A DNA stretch of 64,000 nt from Palaemon carinicauda. Taxonomy: Eukaryota > Arthropoda > Malacostraca > Decapoda > Palaemonidae. Each line of letters opens with the position of its first letter. The first letter of the stretch is position 1. Of this stretch, positions 1-11,702 are shown piece after piece. The position numbers and the translations under genes were made by a program. The notes beneath the pieces are model-generated. The model was not told the origin of the DNA and searched no databases. It was given only the letters and a program-made list of their open reading frames with translations. The stretch covers positions 84,048,152-84,112,151 of the forward strand of contig NC_090750.1 in NCBI RefSeq assembly GCF_036898095.1, written 5' to 3'.

Positions 1-323
1 ACCTCTTATGGACTTTTATTTAAGCATAACATGCTTACAGGGAAGGTAATGGTTACACTTCAGCCGCTAATCCCGTCTGTTACCACACCTGCTCCCATAG
101 ACCTTGAGCTGTGTTGCATGACATGCAGTCCAAGCTTAGTCCTTGTTAGAGGATTTTTTGTTTACGGAGTCAATGTGTCACGGGGAAGACGTTCAACAAC
201 CAACAGAAGGGACTTGTTGTGACGCAGTGCGGCAACCTCAGCAACCCGTTAAGGAGTTGTCTGTACGACCTAGACAGTCTAGACAGATTCGGGTTGTCAC
301 TGTACTTCCTCGCTTGCCCATGA

Positions 324-1634
324 TTGACAGTTTACAGACTGTGCAGCAGTATCATGATCTTGTGTCCGGCTCCGTCAGACGACTGGCTTTTAAGAGCTCC
401 CTCAAGTCGTCGCTGTCTGGAGATTTTCAAATGGACTATGGATCTGACCAAGGAACTGGGCCTCCTGGTCAATTTTGAGGAGTCTCAGCTCGTTCCATCC
501 CAGACCATTGTCTCCTTGGGTATGGATCTTCAGAGTCGAGCTTTTCGGACTTGTCCGTCGGCCCCAAGGATCTTCCAAGCCCTAGAATGCATCCAGAGCA
601 TGCTGAGAAGGAACCGATGCTTAGTCAGGCAGTGGATGAGTCTAACAGGGACACTTTCATCGCTGGCCCTGTTCATCGAGTTAGGGAGACTCCACCTCCG
701 CCCCCTTCAGTATCATCTAGCTGCTCACTGGATAAAGGACATGACGCTAGAGACGGGCTCAGTTCCTGTTTCCGAAGAGATGAGGTCTACTCTAACGTGG
801 TGGAAGAACAGCATTCTTCTCAAGGAAGGTCTACCTTTGGCTGTTCAGACCTCCGACCACCGTCTCTTCTCGGACGCATCGGACACGGGCTGGGGTGCGA
901 CACTGGACTCACAGGAATGCTCGGGAACATGGAATCAGGAGCAAAGGACACTTCACATCTATTGCAAGGAGTTGTTGGCAGTTCATTTGGCCTTGATAAA
1001 CTTCAAGTCCCTCCAGCTTAACAAGGTGGTGGAGGTGAACTCCGACTACACCACAGCCTTGGCTTACATCTCCAAGCAGGGAGGGACTCTTTCGAGGAAG
1101 TTGTTCGAGATCGCAAGGGACCTCCTCATTTGGTCAAAAGATCGAAAGCTCATGCTGGTAACGAGGCTCATTCAGGGCGATATGAATGTCATGGCAGATC
1201 GCCTCAGCCGGAAGGGTCAGGTCTTCCCCACAGAGTGGACCCTTCACAAGAATGTTTGCAGCAGACTTTGGGCCCTGTGGGGTCAGCCAACCATAGATCT
1301 ATTCGCTTCCTCGATGACCAAGAGGCTCCTCTTGTATTGTTCTCCGATTCCAGACCCAGCAGCAGTTCGCGTGGATGCCTTTCTGCTGGATTGGTCCCAT
1401 CTCAACCTGTATGCATTCCCGCCGTTCAAGATTGTCAACAGGGTACTTCAGAAGTTCGCCTCTCACAAAGGGACACGGCTGACGTTGGTTGCTCCCCTCT
1501 GGCCCGCGAGAGAATGGTTCACTGAGGTACTGCAATGGCTGGTCGACGTTCCCAGGACTCTTCCTCCTAGAGTGGACCTTCTGCGTCAACCTCACGTAAA
1601 GAAGGTACACCCAACCTCCACGCTCTTCGTCTGA
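324..1634 (+). pseudogene. DIRS reverse transcriptase C-terminus and RNase H
   Basis: An open frame of 436 residues. Near its start is SDDWLLRAPS, equivalent to the YLDDWLL catalytic box of DIRS RT, but with Pro-Ser in place of Tyr-Leu. LVNFEESQLVPSQ and LGMDLQSRAF follow as in the family. RNase H shows LFSDASDTGWGATL and, further on, GDMNVMADRLSR. The last quarter (WGQPTIDLFAS, YAFPPFKIVNRVL, LVAPLWPAREWF) is the conserved DIRS segment before the recombinase. The frame lacks the N-terminal half of the RT. Activity is unlikely because the YxDD box is altered. Confidence 0.8.
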
Positions 1635-1641
1635 CTGCCTT

Positions 1642-2707
1642 CAGACTATCGAAAGACTCTCAAGAGCTAGAGGCTTTTCGAAGGAGGCAGCCAGAGCGAT
1701 TGCCAGAGCAAGGACGACATCCACTCTCAGAGTCTATCAGTCTTAATGGGAAGTCTTCCGAAGCTGGTGCAAGGCCAATGCAGTTTTCCTCAACCAGTAC
1801 CAATGTAACCCAGATTGCTGACTTCCTGTTACATCTAAGGAACGTAAGATCCCTATCAGCTCCTACGATCAAGGGTTACAGAAGTTTGTTGGCAGCGGTT
1901 TTCCGCCACAGAGGCTTGGATCTTTCCTCCAACAAAGATCTACAGGACCTCCTTAGGTCTTTTGAGACCTCAAAGGAACGTCGGTTGTCCACTCCAGGCT
2001 GGAATCTAGACGTGGTCCTAAGGTTCCTAATGTCATCAGGATTTGAACCGCTCCAATCAGCCTCTTTTAAGGACCTCACATTAAAAAATCTTTTCCTCGT
2101 GTGCTTAGCAACAGGTAAAAGAGTAAGTGAGATCCACGCCTTCAGCAGGAACATAGGTTTCACATCTGAAACGGCTACATGTTCCTTGCAGCTCGGTTTT
2201 TTGGCTAAAAACGAGCTTCCTTCCCGTCCTTGGCCTAAGTCGTTCGAGATCCCAAACCTGTCCAACATGGTGGGGAACGAACTGGAGAGAGTACTTTGCC
2301 CAGTTAGAGCTCTTAAGTACTATCTAAGAAGGTCAAAACCATTACGAGGACAATCAGAAGCCTTATGGTGTGCTATCAAGAAGCCTTCTCTACCAATGTC
2401 TAAGAACTCAGTTTCTTACTACATCAGGCTTCTGATTAGAGAAGCAAATTCTCATCTGAAGGAAGAAGACCTTGCTTTGCTGAAGGTAAGGACACATGAA
2501 GTGAGAGCTGTGGCTACTTCAGTGGCCTTCAAACAGAACCGTTCTCTGCAGAGTGTTATGGATGCAACCTATTGGAGAAACAAGTCAGTGTTCGCATCAT
2601 TCTATCTCAAAGATGTCCAGTCTCTTTACGAGTACTGCTACACCCTGGGTCCATTCGTAGCAACGAATGCAGTAGTAGGCGAGGGCTCAGCCACTACATT
2701 CCCATAA
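1642..2707 (+). pseudogene. DIRS tyrosine recombinase, broken by stop and frameshift
   Basis: The N-terminal SAM-like part starts in one frame (IERLSRARGFSKEAARAIAR) and hits TAA at 1744-1746. The frame changes near 1790-1815, after which 290 residues are open to 2707. The catalytic part shows Arg in ATGKRVSE, His-x-x-Arg in RTHEVRA, and the nucleophile Tyr in FASFYLKD. This YR would insert circular cDNA by strand exchange. It ends in a YTLGPFVATNAVV tail, unlike the FSIGPVVAAQQ tail of copies B and E/G, so it belongs to another subfamily. Confidence 0.8.
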
Positions 2708-3097
2708 TCCCATAACTTTTTAACCTTTCTCTTGAATACTTTTTATGGGTTGTACGGTCGGCTAAGAAGCCTTCCACATCCTTGTTGTTTTGGCGGGTGG
2801 TCAATTCTTTCTTGAGAAGCGCCAAGGTTAAAGGTTGTGATGAGGTCCTTTAGTATGGGTTGCAGCCCTGTATACTTTAGCACCTTTGAGTTGATTCAGC
2901 CTCCCAAGAGGAACGCTGCGCTCAGTAAGGAAGACGATCTTATTAAAGGCAGAGTAACGGTTCAAGTCGACTTCCTTACCAGGTACTTATTATTTCATTG
3001 TTATTGTGGATAACTGATTATATGAAATATGGGATACTTAGCTATCCTTTAATCTTGTACACTGGTTTTCACCCACCCCCCTGGGTGTGAATCAGCT

Positions 3098-3427
3098 ACA
3101 TGATTATCGGGTAAGTTTAATATTGAAAAATGTTATTTTTATTAATAAAATAAATTTTTGAATATACTTACCCGATAATCATGATTTAATCGACCCTCCC
3201 TTCCTCCCCATAGAGAACCAGTGGACCGAGGAATAATTGAGGAGGTGTCAACAAGAAGTACTTGAGTACCTGGCCACAGGTGGCGCTGGTAAATACACCC
3301 CCTTCTAGTATTGTGATAGCTGGCGTATCCCTCCATAGAATTCTGTCGGGCAACGGAGTTGACAGCTACATGATTATCGGGTAAGTATATTCAAAAATTT
3401 ATTTTATTAATAAAAATAACATTTTTC
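3098..3427. repeat. DIRS copy A right end: internal complementary region plus inverted terminal repeat
   Basis: A stretch around 3098-3190, beginning ATGATTATCGGGTAAG and followed by an AT-rich core, is nearly self-complementary. Its second half reappears in reverse complement at about 3362-3427, flanking roughly 170 bp of single-copy sequence. This matches the canonical DIRS right end, where an internal complementary region precedes the terminal repeat. Confidence 0.6.
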
Positions 3428-3791
3428 TTCGTTCGACTAAAGAGTGCCAACGAAGCAGAGCTGTTCTGTTCATGCCTGGGGAATCTGCTGTCACTGCCGT
3501 CCCTCAGAGTATGGCGTTATCCCTTCTCTTAGAAGTACTCCCGTGACAGCATGGCCAGCACTTCAGATCATCTTAGAACACTGAAGGAGGTTCGCCTCCA
3601 GGGGTTGGACAGCTTCCCTTCCGAGGGAAGTTTCCTCCCCAGGTGTGAGGTTGTTTTTCCCTTCAGAGGGAGAACTTCCCATATCTTAATAAATTCATCG
3701 CCTCCGACTGCTGTTGCTGCCCTTCGGCCAGACTTCTCTCCCCCCTTGCTGAGTTTCTCTTCCTTCAGGGCTGGAGCACGGTCTTGGCAAG

Positions 3792-4560
3792 TCTCTTCTA
3801 CGAAGTGTTCACCTCTCTCGTTCGCGAGAGAGGCCACTCATAGAGACTCCTCTTCGGAGGATCGCTACTGCTAAGGTCAGCTTGCTGATCCACCGGCCCT
3901 AAGGGGCATCATCATGGGCGTCTTCTAGTCTCTTCTACGAAGTGTTCACCTCTCTCGTTCGCGAGAGAGGCCACTCATAGAGATCCCTCTTCGGATGATC
4001 GCTACTGCTAAGGTCAGCTTGCTGATCCACCGGCCCTAAGGGGAGTCATCACAAGTGTCTTCAAGTCTCTTCTACGAAGTGTTCACCTCTCTCGTTCGCA
4101 AGAGAGGCCACTCATAGAGACTCCTCTTCGGATGATCGCTACTGCTAAGGTCAGCTTGCTGATCCACCGGCCCTAAGGGGCATCATCATGGGCGTCTTCT
4201 AGTCTCTTCTACGAAGTGTTCACCTCTCTCGTTCGCGAGAGAGGCCACTCATAGAGACTCCTTCGGATGATCGCTACTGCTAAGGTCAGCTTGCTGATCC
4301 ACCGGCCCTAAGGGGCGTCATCACAATTGTCTTCAAGTCTCTTCTACGAAGTGTTCACCTCTCTCGTTTGTGAGAGAGGCCACTCATAGAGACTCCTCTT
4401 CAGATGATCGCCTCTGCTAATGTCAGCTTGCTGATCCACCGGCCCTAAGGGGCGTCATCACAAGTGTCTTCAAGTCTCTTCTGCGAATTTTCACCTCTCT
4501 CGTTCGCGGGAGAGGCCTCTCATAGAGACACCTCTTTGGAGGATCAAGCACACCTTCCAG
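3792..4560 (+). repeat. 137-bp minisatellite, about 5.6 copies
   Basis: Unit starts (TCTCTTCTACGAAG) lie at 3792, 3929, 4066, 4203, 4338 and 4475, a period of 137 bp with one 135-bp unit. Each unit contains a short hairpin, stem CCTCTCTCG with loop TTCG, and a second palindromic word TCAGCTTGCTGA. Since 137 is not a multiple of three, the array cannot code in one frame. Some units carry substitutions in one arm of the stem (3rd, 5th, 6th). Confidence 0.9.
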
Positions 4561-4567
4561 CACAGCC

Positions 4568-4890
4568 TGATCATCCTGCCAGCTTACCTACCGATCTACC
4601 AGTGCAACCTTGTGCTGCAACGTAGTCCTTTGGACTTCGGTCCTGGACTCTAACACGGACCTTTTACGGTCCCCATCGGTGGATGCTCGCCCTTCCAAAG
4701 GGCACATCCCAGTTCCTGATCGTCCTGCCAGCTGACCTACCGATCCACCAGCGCAACCTTGCGCTGCAACGAAGTCCTTTGGACTTTGGTCCTGGACTCT
4801 AACGCAGACCTGCTTATGGTCCCCATTGGTGGATGCTCGCCCTTTTTTTTAAAGGGCACATCCCAGTTTCTGATCGTCCGGCCACTGGTC
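4568..4890 (+). repeat. About 150-bp tandem repeat, just over two copies
   Basis: Units begin with CTGATC(A/G)TCCTGCC at 4568 and 4716 and a partial third starts at 4870. They share GTCCTTTGGACTT and GGTGGATGCTCGCCC. The array directly follows the 137-bp array in the 5' region of DIRS copy B. Confidence 0.75.
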
Positions 4891-6127
4891 AACCTACCAG
4901 CTGACCCGCCAACCTACTAGCGCTACTTTCGCGCGCGCGTCGACGGCCTTCTACGTGCGGACGCCGATGGTCTTCCGCACGCACGCGCCAACAGTCTCCA
5001 CGTAGTACTGTCACGCACACGCTAATGCTCCCACTCTTGCTCAACCAGGCACACGCTTCAGTGCATTCTAGGGTGAATGCACAAAACTACACAGTACCTT
5101 ACTGTACGCCAGCGCTCTTCCTCACTTTCCTGCGCCCTCCTGCGCAGTTACGGTCTCGGATCCATCCGCCAGCTCTTGCAAAGAGTCAAGGCTCGCAGAT
5201 CCAATGCACCAGCTCTTGCCTAAGAACCAGCGCTTGCCTGCTCTCCAGGCAGATATTAAGCACCAGCATCATCCTGTGTGCCATCGCTCCAGACTCACCT
5301 ACACACTCGCACAATTGTCAGTAAAAAGGAATAAAACTTTTTGGACAGGTCACCATTGCCCCATTCCTACCCGCAAGCACATGAGCATTGCCACCGGGAA
5401 AAGAGGAATAAGGCTCCACAGAAGGATTCAAGATCCCGAAGATTCCATCCTACAAGGGAATCGAATCGGGGAATCCTTGGTCCCTGTCTCTTCTGAAGTT
5501 TTTTTTTTTCTTGACAGACCACTGGCAGCAAACAGGAAAGTATCAACATACTGATCTCTAGATCACTGTTTGCTGATGGCTAGTTCACAGTTTACTGATC
5601 GCTAGGTCGCCGATCACCAGATCGCCAAGTGCTAGCTCAATGCTGATCTTTGACCTCTAGTCCCTCCAATGACTAACGATCTCTAATTGCTAGCATTTCC
5701 AATCATCGATTGCTAGTCAATATCAGCTTGCTGATCACTAGATCACCGATGGGCAGCTCATCTTTCTTCGATCATTGAACTCAGCTCGCTGATCTCTGAC
5801 CAGCCCATCTTCAGCTTGCTCATCTCTGACCAAAGAGGGGGAACCATAATCAGCTTGCTGATCTCGAACTCACCGTCGGCTCACAGACCACCGATTCATC
5901 GGTCATCGGTTATTTGCCAGCAGTTCGTGACTTGAACTTACTAGTCAACCGCTTCCTGTAGTTCCTAGATCAGAAGTTATACAACATACTTCTCACTACT
6001 GGCCGTTTGCCATCACTCTAAAGTGATCGGTAAACGTTCGACAACCCTCATCACCGGCTTGCCAACAGGGAACTACTTGTAAGCACTCTCCAACTGCACA
6101 ATAACCACGATACCCAACGGTTAACCA

Positions 6128-6740
6128 TTGATTAACATTCTCCAGATTGATTCTATTCTAAGGAATAGCATCAATCCCATCAGGGCGCGTGGTAAGGCTA
6201 AGCGTGGCCTTCCTTTTAAAGAAATTCTCTCTCTCAGAGAAGAATTCTTACACTGGGTATCGCGCCTGATCCTTTACGACACGAGTCAAGACTCCAGCGT
6301 CGACAATCTTCCATGCAAAAGGATCACCAAGGAGCTGTCCCTTTGGGTCGATGTCCACACCATGTTGGAGTTCGATCAAGGCCTAAGACCTCAGGTCTTC
6401 ATTTGCACACTGGACCTAAAGGACACTTACTACCAGGTCCAAACCATCCATCTAGGAAGGTTGGAAGATTCAGTCTAGACAAACAAGAATCACCAGTTCA
6501 AGGCACTGTGCTTCGGTCTTTCCACTACACCCATCCTGGTCTCACAGGATCGGCTTCTGTCTCCGCTCTCTCGGGACGACAGACTGACCTTAGCAGACTC
6601 AGTGGCAACCTTGCATTAACACTGGAACTTCTGAAGTCTTTTTATCAAGATCCAGTGATCAGGGTAAACCTACGGAAATCTTCCCTACTTCCCTCCCAGG
6701 AGACTGGTGTATCTGGGAATGATTCTAAACACCATTCTCC
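6128..6740 (+). pseudogene. DIRS reverse transcriptase fragment (copy B)
   Basis: The 116-residue frame 6128-6478 contains FICTLDLKDTYYQVQT, the RT motif A with its catalytic Asp. The homology continues in another frame to about 6740 with RVNLRKSSLLPSQ, equivalent to the NxxKS..PSQ segment after the catalytic YxDD box. I could not find the YxDD box itself. The frame change and the stop at 6476 show decay. Confidence 0.7.
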
Positions 6741-7105
6741 TCAAAAACCTTCTCGAAACGAGAACGACTTCCATTCCAGGAGACTTGAGTCGGAAAAAGA
6801 AGAAAGGAGGGACCATAGTGCTGCACAACACGACTTCAGCCCTCTGGACAGAGCCCTTAGGTACCTTCACTTAAATCTCGTAAGAGATAAAGGCCAACTT
6901 TCCGGTCCTTCAACAGCCTCATCGGTTCCTAACAGACCACTCAGTGATGTGATGGACGACACACCACACACCACATAGAGACTCACATCAACAAGCAAGT
7001 AGGAACTGGCTTGTAGCCTCTTCCCACCTAATAGTATAAACACTAAGATGGGCCAAAGTCCGTTCGGTACCACTTTCAGCCCACTTCATTCCAGACTGGA
7101 AGAAC

Positions 7106-7190
7106 GTGCTCGCCGACAATCTGTGCACAGTATCTCAGATAAGGTATACCGAATGGACTTTGGATCGCCATGTAGCCAACAAAGTCCCGA
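7106..7190 (+). pseudogene. DIRS RNase H C-terminal fragment (copy B)
   Basis: LADNLCTVSQIRYTEWTLDR corresponds to the MADRLSRKGQVFPTEWTL segment of copy A, in the same order relative to the RT. The stretch 7190-8200 should hold the recombinase N-terminus, but no clean frame is left. Confidence 0.6.
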
Positions 7191-8200
7191 CTTTACGAGG
7201 TCCTCCAATTAGAGGGTCTGTTCGCAATGCTCCTGAATCTCAGGCTACCGTTGCTCACCAGCCCTTGACCCCAAGGCTCTCTGGCAACAACGGTGGGTAC
7301 AACAATGTCGTTTACGTCTCGTCCCTGTTTTATCTGGAAAAGGGCACTCAAGAAGGCTAGAACATCGGTCAACCTCTCAAGGACTCTCCTAGCTCCGCTA
7401 TGTCATTATGCAGGACGGTCTCCAAACCTTTTGCAACTCCTGTTAGAGCCTCCAAGAGAACCCTCTCCACATAACAGACAACCCACTTCGACGCTTACCA
7501 CAAGCTATAGCTTTGCTATGATTGTACGCCCGAAGACTACCCAATACCTCTTTGCGAAAAGGTTGTCTAGATATCTGAGGAATTCCTCAGCATCAGTCTA
7601 CCAGGCAGTATCACGTCTTGTGTGGTAGGCATCATGTGAAAGTGTGTTTCCTTGATACCTCGATTCCAGCAATAGTGGAATCCTCGAGTATATGCAAGAG
7701 GAAAAGACCCCCTATTCAGTTTCGAGAGGTAAAGATGATCACTCAACCTTGATCCTTCACCTGCAAACTGAAAGAAGGGAAACCCTCTCATCGATAGACT
7801 TTTCCTAACTCATACGGACTTACAACTTGCCTTTCCCCAGTCGGAATTGAGACCTTCCTCTCAGAACATGGTTCAAATCTCCAATCCCTAAAGGGACCTC
7901 CTTGTGTTCCACTTCACCAGGCAACAAATTTTCTCCTGATTTAAGAACACAATGTTCCTACACACTCGGACAGCAACCATACGAGTCAAGGAACTTCATG
8001 GTCTCTCTTTCGACATCACCCATTATTGAGAAGGGCGAAAGACAATGTTCAGTTTCGTCCCTGAGTATGTCACCAGACACAGTCTCCAGAGGTGACGGAT
8101 CCTACACAAGTCTCAACTAGGTAACGGACGATCCAGACCATCCGTAAGGTATGAGACTTTACCTAAAGAAACCGGCAACAGCCTGCTCGGGTCCCTCCTC

Positions 8201-8482
8201 TTGTCAGCACTGGGAGAGACTAGAGGAGGATCACCGAAACATCATCTCAACAAGACTCACAGGGTCAGGGGCATAACTATGCCCCTGGTCCTTCTTAGTA
8301 GATTACTCTGTGACGCAGGTTTTACAAGAAAGTATGTGAATGCTCCAGGTGACTTTCACAACCTTTCTCCTGAGAGACGTGACCCACAGGAACTCGATAC
8401 GATCTCTATCGGTCCGGTGGTGGCTGCACAACAGCTGGTTGTATACCTAAAGCTCCTTATTGGACAAGAAGCAGAAGGTTGA
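8201..8482 (+). pseudogene. DIRS tyrosine recombinase C-terminus lacking the nucleophile Tyr (copy B)
   Basis: The frame shows THRVR, equivalent to the His-x-x-Arg box, and ends in DTISIGPVVAAQQLV, the tail typical of this DIRS subfamily. In the overlapping frame the active-site segment reads TFTTFLLRDVTHR where the family has TFTSFYLRDVTH, so the Tyr codon has become Leu. A frameshift separates the two boxes. Confidence 0.65.
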
Positions 8483-8934
8483 GGGCACTGTTACCCGGTT
8501 TTAGTCTGCGTGAATGAAAAGATTTGACTGGCTCTTATTCTTTTCTTCATCCTACTCCCTCGTGGGGAAAGCAGTATCCTGGGTTCTCTGCATAGCTGAC
8601 CTCAAACTACTGCAGGTAAACCATGCTTCCTTGTGTTCCTAGTATTCAGATTAATACTGTTACGTCCCCATACCCTGACGAGGTGGTATTGGGAAAGTCC
8701 TAGTCTACAAGTTTCCATCTAAAGAACTTCAGAACAACTTCCTAGGACGAGTCACACTTCTTCTTACCTTCACACACAGCTTGCGTAGGCCGCAGTCCTT
8801 GCGTAGTAAGGTTCTAGCGAGGTGCAGGGACTCCTTATTTCTTGGGTGCTTGCACACTCAAATAACGAGCCCCCGGGCAAAGCCAAAAAGTCAGACTGGC
8901 TGGGATGTCTACCCTTCCTAATGGGTGAGTCACC

Positions 8935-9290
8935 CCTATTAAATAGCTTGGTTTGTATTCCAGTTACGGAACAAATGACAAATTCGTAGATAATTTGTAT
9001 TTTTCCTAACTATACAAACCTTAGCTATTTAACCAAACTTGCCCGCCAGCCCTATCCCCCATGAAATCCTACCTCCAAGCAAAGTGAGCTCAAGTACGGG
9101 TGTGTGTGAGGGGGGCCCTGGGTAGCAAGCTACCCCCCTCTACCCCCCCTAACTAGTGGTGTGGGTAGTAAACCCTCTTTAGATTTTAATGGCTCGTCAT
9201 TTCAGCTACGCCGAAAGTAATACCCCTATTAAATAGCTAAGGAATGTATAGTTAGGAAAAATACAAATCTACGAATTTGTCATTTCGGGA
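8935..9290. repeat. DIRS copy B right end with inverted repeats
   Basis: CCCCTATTAAATAGCTTGG at about 8930 opens a segment containing GGTTTGTAT and, about 50 bp later, its inverse ATACAAACC. The outer part (AACAAATGACAAATT and CCTAACTATAC) recurs inverted at 9215-9290. About 200 bp lie between, including a C-rich CTACCCCCC patch also seen in the right end at 26105-26395. Confidence 0.7.
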
Positions 9291-9831
9291 TTCTGATGAT
9301 CATTCTCATTTGGCAGAAGAGGAAGGTTTGAATGAAGGGAGAGACAATAATGAATCAACAAATGGTACTGTGGAGCAAGTGACAGACATGTCAGAAGTAC
9401 AAGGAAAGTATGCTACCGGTTCACGCCATGGTGCCAGTAAGAGGAAGATGAAAAATGATGATCTGACGGCAGAAGTTCTAACAACGATGCGAGACCATTT
9501 CAAGAAAACAAACAAAGAAGTACCTGATCGTTATGAATTGTTTGGAAAAACAGTACCCTGTAGGTTGCGAGGGATAAACAAACATTTGGCATTAATTACT
9601 GAAAAGAAAATAGATGACATACTATTTGATGCAGAAATTGGTCAAGTTCATTCACCATCAGGCAATTATCCATCATCTACTCCAAGTCCATATAATAACG
9701 CGTGTACTGCACCATCTCCATCTCCAACATTTGAGCGAAGCGCTTTGACGAATCTTCAACATGGAGCACGTGGTTATTCTATCGCGCAATCGGAGGATTC
9801 GATGGCAACCTTCTTCTCAATATACTCCTAA
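9291..9831 (+). pseudogene. Harbinger-associated MADF/BESS-like protein, C-terminal fragment
   Basis: The frame runs on from DIRS sequence and is open to 9831, about 180 residues. After an acidic, Asn-rich part comes KRKMKNDD, then a segment RLRGINKHLALITEKKIDDILFDAEIG resembling the C-terminal helix pair of the Myb/MADF-like accessory proteins of Harbingers, then a Ser/Pro-rich tail. The N-terminal DNA-binding domain is cut off. The family is inferred from this helical segment and the neighbouring transposase fragment. Confidence 0.45.
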
Positions 9832-9948
9832 TATGTGATGATGTGTCGACTCATGACGTAATAGCAAATAGTATAAAAAATACTTATAATTGCAATAAAC
9901 TTATGAAAGGAACCCATAGTACTTTTGCAATATCTGTATTCACATAAA

Positions 9949-10240
9949 AGAATGTGATGTTCTTATTTCCATGGACCAATGTAGTACCTAAATATTTTGC
10001 TTGTGTGTGATTACATTGATGTAATTGAGTTACATAGAAGCATTAATAGAATTTTTTTTCCATTTCGTTCCATTATTTTTGTTTTTGCACACTTATAAGA
10101 ATGTGATGTTCTTATTTCCATGGACCAATCTAATACCTAAATATTTTACTTGTTTGATTACATTGATGTAATTATATTACATAGAAGCATTAATATAACT
10201 GTTTTTCAATTTCGTTCTATTAATCTCGTTCTTGTACAAC
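9949..10240 (+). repeat. 149-bp direct duplication in the Harbinger spacer
   Basis: AGAATGTGATGTTCTTATTT starts at 9949 and again at 10098, and similarity continues for over 110 bp with scattered substitutions and small indels. It is AT-rich and noncoding, between the two Harbinger gene remnants. Confidence 0.8.
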
Positions 10241-10423
10241 GAAAAGTACTTGAACATGAATTGACAAATCACAGGAAATTTAAGTATGTGCAATATCACT
10301 ATTTGTTTTCCTAAAATGGTAAATAAATTTATAAAATTCATACCTGCATATACATCCCCAAGACCTTGAACAATGCGTCGCACGTTTCAGGGATATTCTA
10401 CTGGAGAATTTAAGGCACTCATG

Positions 10424-10751
10424 ATCGTCCTGTCGCTAGAAACCTTAAGGTAGCCGTTAGTCTTTCATGAGGCGATATTGCACTTCGCATTATTGTATCT
10501 TTCTTTTTAATGAAAGGAGATACCAGAGAAGGCAATTTTTGGTACACATTTTCACTCATTCGTAGCTAATGTTGAAAATCTTTTGCTTCATCACTTATTT
10601 CTTTCAGTAATTGAACATCAGGAGATTTATTTCGCCTCAGCAACCACTTCTTGCACCACTGTTTGCGCTTCTTAGTGCTTTTTTTCCTATTTTCTTGTAC
10701 CATTACAAATAATACCCCGAGCGCTGCTAGATCGTGCTCCTCGGAATCCAT
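10424..10751 (-). pseudogene. HARBI1-like nuclease, N-terminal fragment
   Basis: Read from 10751 down, the frame starts MDSEEHDLAALGVLF and includes a KSTKKRKQWCKKWL basic patch. It meets a TAG at 10566-10568, then continues in frame as RMSENVYQKL...SPFIKKKDTIMR and ISPHERLTATLRFLATG, the conserved N-terminal helical region of Harbinger transposases. The DDE catalytic part is absent. In an intact element this protein cuts the DNA with help from the accessory protein. Confidence 0.65.
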
Positions 10752-11666
10752 GGTTAAACTGAACGATTCAACTGTACGTCTGTGGACTTGTCAGTTGACA
10801 GTTAAAACTGTCAGTTATAAATGAACAGTCCAAACTGACAGTTTTAACTGCACGTGTGTGGCCGGCCTTAGACAACAATCTGTGGGTGAAAATTTGGAGC
10901 ACCAAAAACTGGGCTACTTGGACATGAACATTTATGAGGTACATTATATTATAATAGGTTGTAAAATGTAAGTAATTGTTACATAACAAACACAAATGCT
11001 GTGATAAGACCATGTTGTAGCGGGTTTTGGGGGTAGTATGGACCAAAATTAAACCAAATTCTACTTATTCTCCTACATATATTCAATTTCATACATTCAT
11101 ATTTGTTCCTACATAAATGCAAACCATTGTTCTCTACCATAGGAGTGGAATAACAGCGAAGCTGAAATACGGCAGTTGAAACTTTTAACAAGGTGTAAAC
11201 AGCCAGCAGTTAGTTACTCTCCCAGGGGTTGGGAGGCAACTGCCTCATCTGTAGCTCTCAGTAACCTCAATTGAATTTCAGCTGTCAGAGAGAATGTTTG
11301 TTCCTCTCTGCTAGAAACTGACTGTTTTTGCTCTGAAAATCATCTTTGAAATTTTCCTTCTCTTTCCAGCCTTGCGTGTGTGTGTTTGTGACTACATCAT
11401 ATGGATTTGAACGCAGTTTAGTGCAGTTTGGTAATACTTGTATGTTTATGGTCTTTCATGTCTCAGCCTGTTGATCACTTGGGCCGGGAGCTCATCCTTC
11501 AAAAGGAAGCTGTTCATGGGGAGACAGGATCCCTTCTCTTTAGGGGTCCTTGAGATTGCTTGTGACCTTTTCCCCTTTTACATTGGCAATTCAATTGGTT
11601 TTATGATCCTTCATGAAGGAAATTTTTCTTGTTTCTTTTGGGATACGAGAGGGACTTCCTCCCGTG

Positions 11667-11702
<36 letters not shown>

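Larger units (their letters stand above)
1..3427 (+). mobile_element. DIRS-type retrotransposon, copy A, 5' part outside the window
   Basis: The window opens inside a DIRS element. Recognisable parts in order are the end of the reverse transcriptase, RNase H with the methyltransferase-like segment, a tyrosine recombinase (YR) and a right-end structure of inverted repeats. DIRS elements integrate with a tyrosine recombinase rather than an integrase, so no target duplication is expected. The copy is decayed: the RT active site is altered and the YR has a stop and a frameshift. Positions 1-320 hold no frame I can assign. Confidence 0.8.
3428..9290 (+). mobile_element. DIRS-type retrotransposon, copy B, decayed
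   Basis: The order is repeat-rich 5' (gag-side) DNA (3428-6120), RT (6128-6740), the end of RNase H (about 7106-7190), a decayed recombinase (to 8482) and a right end with inverted repeats (8935-9290). Frames change many times, so no protein can be made. The left boundary is uncertain because no clear left terminal repeat follows copy A. The right boundary abuts Harbinger-derived sequence at about 9290. 4900-6120 holds low-complexity DNA with many AGCTTGCTGATC-like words and no supported gene. Confidence 0.7.
9291..10867. mobile_element. PIF/Harbinger DNA transposon, broken
   Basis: Two divergent genes remain, as in intact Harbingers: an accessory DNA-binding protein fragment on + and a HARBI1-like transposase start on -. 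The right end has terminal sequence reading GGCCGGCCACACACGTGCAG inward from 10867, followed outside by TTA, the usual Harbinger target. An 11-bp inverted repeat (AACTGTCAGTT at 10806, AACTGACAGTT at 10833) lies inside. The left end is missing, replaced by DIRS copy B. Confidence 0.65.

Noticed and set aside
3551..3874. 107-residue frame at the start of DIRS copy B as a gag gene
   Set aside because: It runs into the 137-bp minisatellite and has no gag-like motif; an overlapping frame on the other strand is equally open.
3792..4560. CRISPR-like array
   Set aside because: The repeats are directly adjacent 137-bp units without unique spacers, in eukaryotic transposon DNA.
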